64,000 nt of DNA from Anaerolineales bacterium UBA5195. Its GTDB lineage: Bacteria > Chloroflexota > Anaerolineae > Anaerolineales > Villigracilaceae. Location of the stretch: positions 100,879-164,878 of the forward strand of contig DHVZ01000037.1 of NCBI GenBank assembly GCA_002412925.1. The letters run 5' to 3'. Positions 39,859 to 46,591 of this stretch are shown piece by piece. Numbering within the stretch: the stretch's first letter is position 1; the number at the start of each line of letters is the position of its first letter. The notes under the pieces are model-generated. The model had not been told where the DNA came from. It saw only the letters and a program-made list of their open reading frames with translations, and searched no databases. The position numbers and the translations under genes are program-made.

Positions 39859-41358
39859 ATGACCAAAGAGCACAAACCCCGAACTTTCATCAGTTACTCG
39901 CGCACGAATAAGGATTTCGCGATAAAACTCGCTCAAGAGTTGAAATCGAATCTGTTTCCAGTCTGGCTCGACCAAATTGATATTCCAACTGGAGCGCGCT
40001 GGGATAATGAACTGGAAAACGCACTACGAGAATGTGAGATCTTCTTAGTCGTCCTGACCCCGGCTTCGATTGCCTCTGAAAATGTTAGAGACGAAATCGG
40101 ATATGCCATTGATCATGGGAAATCCATCCTGCCCGTTTTGCTGGAAACCTGTGAAATTCCGCTTAGATTGCGACGCTTCCAGTATGTCGATTTCACTCAA
40201 AAAGATTATCGCGATGGCATCGAAAGCGCGAAGCAATTGCTCAATATATTCATTGGAAAAGCTACTCAGTCCAACCAGGAAGCAGAAAACCCCACAGCTT
40301 CCCAAGAAAAAGATGCTCAGGCAAGAACTGGCAGCCAGCCCCAGGCAGAACCAGCGCAACCAGGCAAACAGGATAGCGAAGCCGATCGAAAAACAAAGGG
40401 GCCAGCCAAAGTACAATCTGCACCAACTGTAACTAAAAAGAAAACCTCCCAAACGGCAGTTTTGATTTGGGTGGCCATTGGGGTTGTAGTTTGTTTTTTT
40501 TTGTGCATTGCGGCAATCTCTCTCTTGAATGTATTAACCGATTGGACTGATTTGGGTGAAACAAGCACTCCCGATGCCGAGAGATTATCGCCGAGCAAAA
40601 CAACAACCGGGAATGACGGAATGATCCTCCTCTATGTGCCGGCCGGTAATTTTGTCATGGGCAGCGACACCGGCGAAAAAGATGAAGAACCCGCTCATAC
40701 AGTTACGCTGGAAGCCTTCTGGATTGATCAAACTGAAGTAACGAATTCTATGTTTTCAGCCTTTATCAAAGCAACTGGTTATAAAACAGATGCAGAGAAA
40801 AAGGGGGTAGCCTCTATTTATAACGGTTCAAATTGGGTGAATACACAGGGAGCAGATTGGCAACATCCAACTGGGCCAAACAGCGATATTTCAGGGAAAG
40901 AAAATCATCCTGTGATTAACGTTTCATGGAACGATGCTGCGGCCTATTGCAAATGGGCGGGCAGAAGATTACCCACCGAAGCTGAATGGGAAAAAGCCGC
41001 ACGCGGTACAAATGGGGGTACCTATCCTTGGGGAAATGAAGCGCCAGATAGTAATTTGCTCAACTTTGATAATAATGTTGGTGATACAGAAAAAGTCGGC
41101 ACATATCCAAATGGGGCCAGCCCATATGGGGCGCTTGATATGGCCGGGAATGTATTTGAATGGACATCCGATTGGTATGAGGTGTACCCCGGGGGTGATC
41201 CCAACGCGAGTATTGATTTTGGACAAACCCACCGTGTACTGCATGGGGGCGCATGGGGTCTGAGCGCTAACCTTGCCCGCTCAGCCGTTCGCTTAGGTCT
41301 CCCACCAGGCGGCTCCAGCAACAGCTTCGGTTTTCGTTGTTCCCGCTCACTCCCTTAA
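39859..41358 (+). CDS. TIR domain - TM - formylglycine-enzyme-like (SUMF1) protein
   Basis: A 499-residue fusion. Residues 8-130 form a TIR domain: RTFISYSRTNKDFAIKLAQE, WLDQIDIPTGARW (BB-loop region) and LTPASIASENVRDEIGYA, where E79 aligns with the catalytic glutamate of NAD-cleaving TIRs. A charged Gln/Lys/Ala linker (about 140-195) leads to a membrane segment at about 199-222. Residues 254-499 form a SUMF1/FGE-sulfatase domain (GMILLYVPAGNFVMGSDTGE, WIDQTEVTNSMF, RLPTEAEWEKAARG and final FGFRCSRS). The FGE copper cysteines are not evident, so it is likely a binding module outside the membrane. The gene stands alone with its own promoter and terminator. Confidence 0.9.
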   Translation: MTKEHKPRTFISYSRTNKDFAIKLAQELKSNLFPVWLDQIDIPTGARWDNELENALRECEIFLVVLTPASIASENVRDEIGYAIDHGKSILPVLLETCEIPLRLRRFQYVDFTQKDYRDGIESAKQLLNIFIGKATQSNQEAENPTASQEKDAQARTGSQPQAEPAQPGKQDSEADRKTKGPAKVQSAPTVTKKKTSQTAVLIWVAIGVVVCFFLCIAAISLLNVLTDWTDLGETSTPDAERLSPSKTTTGNDGMILLYVPAGNFVMGSDTGEKDEEPAHTVTLEAFWIDQTEVTNSMFSAFIKATGYKTDAEKKGVASIYNGSNWVNTQGADWQHPTGPNSDISGKENHPVINVSWNDAAAYCKWAGRRLPTEAEWEKAARGTNGGTYPWGNEAPDSNLLNFDNNVGDTEKVGTYPNGASPYGALDMAGNVFEWTSDWYEVYPGGDPNASIDFGQTHRVLHGGAWGLSANLARSAVRLGLPPGGSSNSFGFRCSRSLP

Positions 41359-41382
41359 TTTTTTTTGGCAGCTTACCTTACT

Positions 41383-41422
41383 CGATGCTCCGTGTTCGGC
41401 TTGAGCACGGAGCATCGCTTTT
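41383..41422 (+). terminator. Terminator after the TIR-SUMF1 gene
   Basis: CGATGCTCCGTG at 41383-41394 pairs perfectly with 41406-41417, followed by CTTTT. The remaining 130 bases to the E2 gene hold no gene or motif I can name. Confidence 0.85.
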
Positions 41423-41552
41423 AAACCAACCTTCTGACCAGCTTTTCGAAGTACTTCGCAAAAAATTGCATCCTCTGGGCCGCTTTAGCACCGCACTGAC
41501 ATGATGGGCAACCAGGATTGGTGGCTTTCACGCAAAACGGCCAGCCAGGAGT

Positions 41553-42809
41553 TTACACCAGCATCCGTATTGGCTCTTCGAGGTATTTGGCCAGCGCCTT
41601 CATAAACTGCGCCGCCTCAGCCCCATCGCTGATGCGATGGTCGACTGAAACCGTCGCTTTCATCCGCCAGCCGGGGACAACCTGCCCGCCAGAGACAACC
41701 GGCACTTCGCGCGCCGAACTGATCGCTAAAATCGCGGCTTCGGGCGGGTTGATAATGGCAATGAAGTCTTCGACATCGTACATGCCCAGGTTGGAGGTGG
41801 AGAAGGTCGAGCCATCCACATCCTCGGGTTTGACCTTGCCCTCGCGGGCGCGGGCAGCCATGGCCTTGACCTCGTTGGAGATAATGCGCAACGGTTTCTG
41901 GTCGGCGGCTTGGACAACGACCGTCATCAAACCGCCTGGAACGGTCACGGCTACGCCAACATTGATCCCCCCCTTGCGGATGATTTTGTCACCCTGCAAA
42001 ATAGCGTTCAGGTTGGGGAATTCACGCAAGCCCAGCGCCACGGCCTTGACGACGAAGTCGTTGACCGAGAGTTTTTCGTCCTCAGGCAGGTAGCCGTTGA
42101 GCTGCTTGCGCAAGTCCATCAGCGCTTCCATCTTGTATTCGTGCGTGACGTAGAAGTGCGGGATGGTGGTCTTGGATTCGACCAGGCGGCGGCCGATGGC
42201 CTGGCGGAGTTTGGTGGTAGGAATGGTTTCGTCGCTGGCCGAGAAAGTGCGAGGTGCGGGGTGCGAAGTGTCAGGTGTAGGCTGAATACTGATCACTGAT
42301 GACTGATGACTGAGAGCGGCGTCGATGTCACGGCGGACGATTCTCCCGCCGGGGCCGGTGCCGACCACCGCACCGAGGTCAACGCCTCGGTCACGGGCAA
42401 TCTTTTTGGCGAGCGGGGAGGCCTTCAGGGTTTCTGACTTTTGATTTTCAATTTGCGATTGGGCGGGAGCATCCGTTTCCCCGCTTTCCGGTTGAGTGGC
42501 TGCCGTAGCCTCAGCGGGTTTCTGCTCACTGCTCACTGATGACTGATTGCTGGTTACTGATACCTGCTCCCCTTCCGCCCCCACCACCGCGATCGGGTCG
42601 TTAACTGGCACACTGGCCCCGGCATCCACCAGATGCTGTAAAACCACACCAGTAAAAGCAGATTCGACCTCAACGGTGGCTTTGTCGGTCTCAATTTCAG
42701 CCAAAACTTCGCCTTTGTCGATCGGCTCGCCAATCTGTTTGACCCAGCGAACAAGGACACCCTCGGCCATGTCGAAGCCAAGCTTGGGCATATTGATGAT
42801 ATCGGCCAT
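41553..42809 (-). CDS. 2-oxoacid dehydrogenase E2 (dihydrolipoamide acyltransferase)
   Basis: A 418-residue E2. Residues 1-75 form a lipoyl domain with lipoyl-lysine K43 in AEIETDKATVEVES. The E3/E1-binding domain is SPLAKKIARDRGVDLGAVVG (about 128-165), and the catalytic domain (about 195-418) ends with VSVDHRISDGAEAAQFM, carrying the active His and Asp. The two linkers between the domains are encoded by simple dispersed repeats (see 42240-42312 and 42431-42565). It transfers the acyl group from lipoate to CoA. The start shares one base with the E1 beta stop (TAATG). No E3 is in this window, so E3 must come from elsewhere. Confidence 0.93.
   Translation of the reverse strand: MADIINMPKLGFDMAEGVLVRWVKQIGEPIDKGEVLAEIETDKATVEVESAFTGVVLQHLVDAGASVPVNDPIAVVGAEGEQVSVTSNQSSVSSEQKPAEATAATQPESGETDAPAQSQIENQKSETLKASPLAKKIARDRGVDLGAVVGTGPGGRIVRRDIDAALSHQSSVISIQPTPDTSHPAPRTFSASDETIPTTKLRQAIGRRLVESKTTIPHFYVTHEYKMEALMDLRKQLNGYLPEDEKLSVNDFVVKAVALGLREFPNLNAILQGDKIIRKGGINVGVAVTVPGGLMTVVVQAADQKPLRIISNEVKAMAARAREGKVKPEDVDGSTFSTSNLGMYDVEDFIAIINPPEAAILAISSAREVPVVSGGQVVPGWRMKATVSVDHRISDGAEAAQFMKALAKYLEEPIRMLV
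42240..42312 (-). repeat. Dispersed-repeat tract encoding the E2 inner linker
   Basis: Two simple patterns lie side by side: GTGCGAGGTGCGGGGTGCG (42244-42266) and ACTGATCACTGATGACTGAT (42289-42308). Translated on the minus strand they give the Ser/Gln/Pro-rich linker before the catalytic domain. Confidence 0.6.
42431..42565 (-). repeat. Dispersed-repeat tracts encoding the E2 outer linker
   Basis: TCTGACTTTTGATTTTCAAT at 42434-42453 and CACTGCTCACTGATGACTGA at 42527-42546 flank an Ala/Glu-rich stretch. They encode QSQIENQKSE and SVTSNQSSVSSEQ between lipoyl and E3-binding domains. Confidence 0.5.
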
Positions 42810-43783
42810 TATTTCATGACCTCCTTGACCGCCGCCAGAATATCGGATACCTGTGGCAGGGCAGCCTGTTCAAGCGCGCGGTTATAAGGCAGGGGGACTT
42901 CTTTTTGGGCAACACGGATAATGGGCGCGTCGACGTAGTCAAAGGCTTCTTCGTAAATGCGGCTGACGATTTCGGAGCCGACCCCGTAGGACTTCCAGCC
43001 TTCTTCAACCACGACAGCGCGGTTGGTTTTCCTGAAGGACTCAAGCACCGGGCCCATGTCGAGCGGACGCAGAGTGCGCAGATCAACGATTTCGACTTCG
43101 AGACCCTCTTTGGCGAGTTCGTCAGCGGCTTTCATCGAGAGTTCCAGGCCCTTGCAGTAGGTGACGATGGTGACGTCCTTACCAGGGCGCTGGATTTTGG
43201 ATTTACCAAGCGGTTCGAGGTACTCGCCTTCTGGAACTTCGCCGCGCACCTGGTACATGGTGGCGTGTTCGATGAACAAGACCGGGTCGTTGGAGCGGAT
43301 GGCGCTCTTCAGCAGGCCCTTGGCGTCGGCAGGGGTGCCGGGACTGACCACGACCAGGCCGGGAAAATGCGCGAAAATGGCATCCGGCGTCTGGGAATGG
43401 GTTGCTCCCAACTGGCGGCCGCCGCCGCCGACCGCGCGGATGACCATCGGCACTTCAAACTGTCCGCCGAACATGTAACGCAGCTTGGGGGCCTGGTTGA
43501 CGATGTAATCCATCGCCGAGAAAGCGAAATTGATCGTCATCAACTCGGCAACCGGCCGCTGGCCGACCATGGCCGCACCGATTGCGCCGCCGATGATGGC
43601 GTTTTCGGCAATGGGAGTGTCTTTGACGCGCTCCGGGCCGTATTTGTCGTAAAAACCTTTGGTAACAGCGTAGGTGCCGCCCCAGACTCCAACTTCTTCA
43701 CCCATGATGAAGACCGCCGGGTCGCGATCCATTTCTTCCATCAAAGCTTGTGAGATTGCCTCGCGCATGGTGATTCTAGCCAT
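42809..43783 (-). CDS. 2-oxoacid dehydrogenase E1 component, beta subunit
   Basis: A 324-residue E1 beta subunit, with ARITMREAISQALMEEMDRD at the N-terminus and the conserved thiamine-side segment FIMGEEVGVWGGTYAVTKGF (E28 region). MTINFAFSAMDYIVNQAPKL and GGGGRQLGATHSQTPDAIFAHFPGLVV are typical of pyruvate/branched-chain dehydrogenases. It forms a heterotetramer with the alpha subunit encoded upstream. Its stop overlaps the E2 start by one base. The spacer before it is filled by ATTCG repeats. Confidence 0.93.
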   Translation of the reverse strand: MARITMREAISQALMEEMDRDPAVFIMGEEVGVWGGTYAVTKGFYDKYGPERVKDTPIAENAIIGGAIGAAMVGQRPVAELMTINFAFSAMDYIVNQAPKLRYMFGGQFEVPMVIRAVGGGGRQLGATHSQTPDAIFAHFPGLVVVSPGTPADAKGLLKSAIRSNDPVLFIEHATMYQVRGEVPEGEYLEPLGKSKIQRPGKDVTIVTYCKGLELSMKAADELAKEGLEVEIVDLRTLRPLDMGPVLESFRKTNRAVVVEEGWKSYGVGSEIVSRIYEEAFDYVDAPIIRVAQKEVPLPYNRALEQAALPQVSDILAAVKEVMK

Positions 43784-43795
43784 AAGTTCCTCGTG

Positions 43796-43880
43796 GTTCG
43801 CAATTCGTTATTCGCTATTCGTTATTCGGCGTTCGTAATTCGGTATTCGTTACCCGTAATTCGAGTATCGAATTATCGAA
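43796..43880. repeat. ATTCG/GTTATTCG simple repeat between E1 alpha and E1 beta
   Basis: Irregular tandem units of TTCGTTATTCG, TTCGTAATTCG and TTCGAGTATCG fill the 89-base spacer and run into the last codons of E1 alpha (43873-43880). They are not a CRISPR: units are about 8-15 bases without spacers. Confidence 0.7.
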
Positions 43881-44841
43881 TGTCTACATCCGCGTAAATG
43901 TCCTTGAACAAATCTTCCATCCCCGGTTCGGGGCTGGCTTCGGCAAATTCAACCGCCCTTTGGGTCTCTGCTTCGGCTTTGGCATCCAATTTATCCAACT
44001 GAGCCTCGCTGGCAATCTTTTTCTTGATTAAATGTGCCCGGAAAATGCCAATCGGGTCATTTTCCTGCCATTTTTTGACTTCTTCCTGCTTCCGGTAGCG
44101 CTCCGGGTCGCCCATCGAGTGGCCCCGGAAACGGTAAGTATCCACTTCCAGTAAATAGGGCTGGCTGTTTTCACGCACAAATTGAATCGCTTCCTGCGCG
44201 GCCTGGTAGACCTTGGTCACATCCATGCCGTCCACCTGGCTGTTTTTCATGCCATACCCCTCGGCCTTCTGGCGAATTTCTGTCACCGCCGAGGCGCGCT
44301 CGACCGTCGTGCCCATGCCGTACTGGTTATTCTCACAAACCCACAAAACGCGCAAGCCCCAGGTCTTGGCAAGGTTGAGGGCTTCGTGGAAATAGCCGAT
44401 ATTAGTCGCGCCATCACCAAACATGCAGATGGTCACATTATCATTCCCGGCATACTGATCGCCCAGGGCAAAACCCGAGGCTATCGGCAGGTGTCCGCCA
44501 ACAATGGCGTGTCCGCCCCACATATTTTTGGAGGTATCGGCCATGTGCATCGAGCCGCCCTTGCCCTTCGAGGTGCCGGTCACTTTTCCAAGCAGTTCAG
44601 CCATAACTTCATTGGCAGAAATGCCGCAGTTGAGCGCCACACCATGGTCACGGTAGGCGGTAATGACGCGGTCACGCGGCTCGCGCGCAGCGATCAGGCC
44701 GGTCGAAACGGCTTCCTGACCGATATACAGGTGCATGAACCCGCCGATTTTCCCGGCCTGGTACAACTCTGCTCCGCGTTCTTCCACACGACGGATGAGC
44801 ACCATTTCAGAATACATTTGCAACAACTTCTCTTTATCCAT
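43873..44841 (-). CDS. 2-oxoacid (pyruvate) dehydrogenase E1 component, alpha subunit
   Basis: A 322-residue E1 alpha. The thiamine diphosphate motif GDG-x-N is MFGDGATNIGYFHEALNLAK with VCENNQYGMGT. GGFMHLYIGQEAVSTG is the pyruvate-dehydrogenase-like active-site stretch, and YRFRGHSMGDPERYR holds the phosphorylation-loop residues. I chose the ATG at 44841 because GGAG lies seven bases before it and homologues begin there. It opens the E1 alpha-E1 beta-E2 operon. The best guess is pyruvate to acetyl-CoA. Confidence 0.92.
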   Translation of the reverse strand: MDKEKLLQMYSEMVLIRRVEERGAELYQAGKIGGFMHLYIGQEAVSTGLIAAREPRDRVITAYRDHGVALNCGISANEVMAELLGKVTGTSKGKGGSMHMADTSKNMWGGHAIVGGHLPIASGFALGDQYAGNDNVTICMFGDGATNIGYFHEALNLAKTWGLRVLWVCENNQYGMGTTVERASAVTEIRQKAEGYGMKNSQVDGMDVTKVYQAAQEAIQFVRENSQPYLLEVDTYRFRGHSMGDPERYRKQEEVKKWQENDPIGIFRAHLIKKKIASEAQLDKLDAKAEAETQRAVEFAEASPEPGMEDLFKDIYADVDIR

Positions 44842-45017
44842 GCATTTCTCCAAAAACAAGACCGGAATATTTCTTCACAGTTTGTCCATTTTTTGAGTGC
44901 TAATTCAGAGATTATATACCATTTTTATATCTTTTTTATAAGAAATTCGCCAAGTTTCCAAAATTTCCTATTCTCCAGTCAGAATTCACCAGATCGAGGC
45001 ACGCCTATCAGGATATT
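44842..45017. other. Promoter region of the 2-oxoacid dehydrogenase operon
   Basis: 176 AT-rich bases. A minus-strand TATAAT at 44911-44916 is the likely -10. A GAGTGCTAA word at 44895-44903 is half of the CIRCE heat-shock operator, but no partner half lies at the required distance. Confidence 0.5.
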
Positions 45018-45761
45018 TCATTTTGAGCGACAACCAGCAACTGACATCGAAAACTTTACAGAAACGCCGTAAGTATTCATCGATTCGATCTCGTAAAAAT
45101 ATGAGTTCGCTTCGGGCGGATAATCTCGGTATTCTGTCGCGTTCATTTTCAAGGAAGCCAACATAATGCCATCTCGGTAGATATGGTAGCCGGTCTCACC
45201 GGTGACATCAGGCCACTGTAAAACAACCAGGTTGCGGCCTTCACAAGTGCGGCTAAGAACCACCATTTGGGCCGGCGCTACCGGTAGTGGAGGAAAATCT
45301 GCCACTGGCAGGTAAGAATAATTCCCTGGCTCCTTGAGATTCGAGACACTAATCCAGCAGCTTGGACCCTCAAACGGTTTGACCAACAGCCAGGACGAAT
45401 CCTGGTTGCGACCCTCAGCAGTTGAATACCGGCCCTCAATAAAGGAAGTCTGTAAAAAATAATTTTTCAGGGGGCCTACCCGGCAATTGGTATTGCGCTG
45501 GAACGTCACCGTTGGTAATGCGCTCAGCGTTGCCGTTTCGGACGGGATCGGGGTAGGCAAGACCATCGTTTTAGTCGGCTCTGGAGAGGAGGTCGGGGTT
45601 GGCAGGGGAGTCTGCGTAACAGGCGCCCTGGTATCCTCCACCACAGGCACGACCGCCGTCGGCGCGACGGAGGGTGTGGCCGACAATGCCGGCGCTGTGC
45701 AAGCCAGCGTAATGATAAATAACGTGGACAATGAAATCGAGATGTGTTTGTTTATCGGCAT
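45018..45761 (-). CDS. Lipoprotein with SH3-like domain
   Basis: A 247-residue predicted lipoprotein. The signal ends in FIITLAC, giving the acylated cysteine near residue 20. A Thr/Pro/Ser/Val-rich linker of about 70 residues follows (VTQTPLPTPTSSPEP). Then comes an SH3-like segment (NCRVGPLKNYFLQTSFIEGR, WLLVKPFEGPSCWIS) and a C-terminal fibronectin-like strand set (LVVLQWPDVTGETGYHIYRD). The start at 45761 has GAGGAA five bases upstream. Likely a cell-surface binding protein. A strong hairpin separates it from the HhH gene. Confidence 0.83.
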   Translation of the reverse strand: MPINKHISISLSTLFIITLACTAPALSATPSVAPTAVVPVVEDTRAPVTQTPLPTPTSSPEPTKTMVLPTPIPSETATLSALPTVTFQRNTNCRVGPLKNYFLQTSFIEGRYSTAEGRNQDSSWLLVKPFEGPSCWISVSNLKEPGNYSYLPVADFPPLPVAPAQMVVLSRTCEGRNLVVLQWPDVTGETGYHIYRDGIMLASLKMNATEYRDYPPEANSYFYEIESMNTYGVSVKFSMSVAGCRSK

Positions 45762-45786
45762 AAATTCCTCAGGGACAACTTCAATT

Positions 45787-45833
45787 GCCAACAAAAGCAT
45801 CCCCCCGCTGATTGGGGAGATGCTTTTGTTGGC
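45787..45833. terminator. Strong hairpin between HhH and lipoprotein genes
   Basis: GCCAACAAAAGCATC at 45787-45801 pairs perfectly with 45819-45833, with a C/G-rich inner stem. It terminates the HhH gene before the lipoprotein gene on the same strand. Confidence 0.85.
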
Positions 45834-45843
45834 CGACTAGCTT

Positions 45844-46299
45844 TCATGCTGTTTTACGACCGCCCTTTAACGCCTCTTGGAGCTTTTGCAGTCCTTCAAT
45901 ATCGCCTTTTGAGGCCAGGGCCGCCTGCTCGATCCAACCAGCCGGATCCATGTACTTGTAACCAGCGGCATCCAGCGCGGTTTTTACCTTATCGTAATCT
46001 GCTTTCGCCAGGTCTTCAAATGTGGAAATATTGATACCTGACAATACTTGGACTACTTTTGGCCCAATGCCTTCCAGCTTGGACAGATCATCCAAAACCG
46101 AGGGGCCTTTCACAGCTTGGGCAATTTCCTTGTGGCCGTGCGAATCAGGCTCTGGCTCTGCTTCGCTTTTCAGCCAACCCTTACTGGACGCCAGCCAACC
46201 CAGGAAAACCATCAGCAAAAAGACAATCAGGACAATCCAGACCAGCCAGCTGATTTCACCGTTCGCGCCGCCTTCTTCGAGTAACGTGATTGCGTTCAT
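45844..46299 (-). CDS. Membrane-anchored helix-hairpin-helix protein
   Basis: A 151-residue protein with one N-terminal membrane segment (ISWLVWIVLIVFLLMVFLGW, about 16-35), an acidic/His stretch and a helix-hairpin-helix domain LSKLEGIGPKVVQVLSGI with NISTFEDLAKADYDKVKTAL (about 72-115). This resembles the domain described as flap-endonuclease-like HhH/DUF4332 in small membrane proteins; no nuclease residues are seen. Function unknown. GGAGG lies just before the ATG. Confidence 0.85.
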   Translation of the reverse strand: MNAITLLEEGGANGEISWLVWIVLIVFLLMVFLGWLASSKGWLKSEAEPEPDSHGHKEIAQAVKGPSVLDDLSKLEGIGPKVVQVLSGINISTFEDLAKADYDKVKTALDAAGYKYMDPAGWIEQAALASKGDIEGLQKLQEALKGGRKTA

Positions 46300-46591
46300 A
46301 CTACCTCCTTGATCAAGAATTTATCAAATAAACTATACGCTAAAAAAAGGCAAAAGTCAAAGGTAGCTCTCCAGAAATCTACACCTGTCACGGCCTCAAA
46401 CTGCACTTTTTCTGAAGCAGGAATACCCAATTTATGACCGCGGGCATTATACAGCTAACTCCCAAAAGGCAGATTGGTTTTTCCCAAGGTTTGGTGGTAT
46501 ATTCGCGGCCATGCCAATCACAATCTTCAAACGGGACAATTTGCAAAATTGAAATAAAGTCGCCAGCGCTTTTTAAGCTACAATCAAAAAC
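46300..46591. other. Intergenic region before relA
   Basis: 292 bases without a gene, divergent on both sides. TACAAT at 46579-46584 is a possible -10 only seven bases before the relA ATG, with no ribosome site, hinting at a leaderless start. No riboswitch or repeat seen. Confidence 0.45.

Noticed and set aside
41200..41358. Retroelement-diversified variable region at the end of the TIR-SUMF1 gene
   Set aside because: No reverse transcriptase or template repeat is in the window, so nothing supports it beyond the fold type.
9431..41358. SUMF1 domain as activator of the Tat-exported sulfatase-fold protein
   Set aside because: The sulfatase-fold protein lacks the cysteine that would be modified, the SUMF1 domain seems to lack catalytic cysteines, and the genes are 30 kb apart.
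42905..43753. 282-codon open frame opposite E1 beta
   Set aside because: E1 beta motifs are intact on the minus strand; no support for the antisense frame.
43796..43880. Possible CRISPR array
   Set aside because: Repeats are short, irregular and tandem, with no unique spacers and no cas genes nearby.
44895..44903. CIRCE heat-shock operator before the dehydrogenase operon
   Set aside because: Only one half (GAGTGCTAA) is present; the partner TTAGCACTC is missing at the nine-base spacing.
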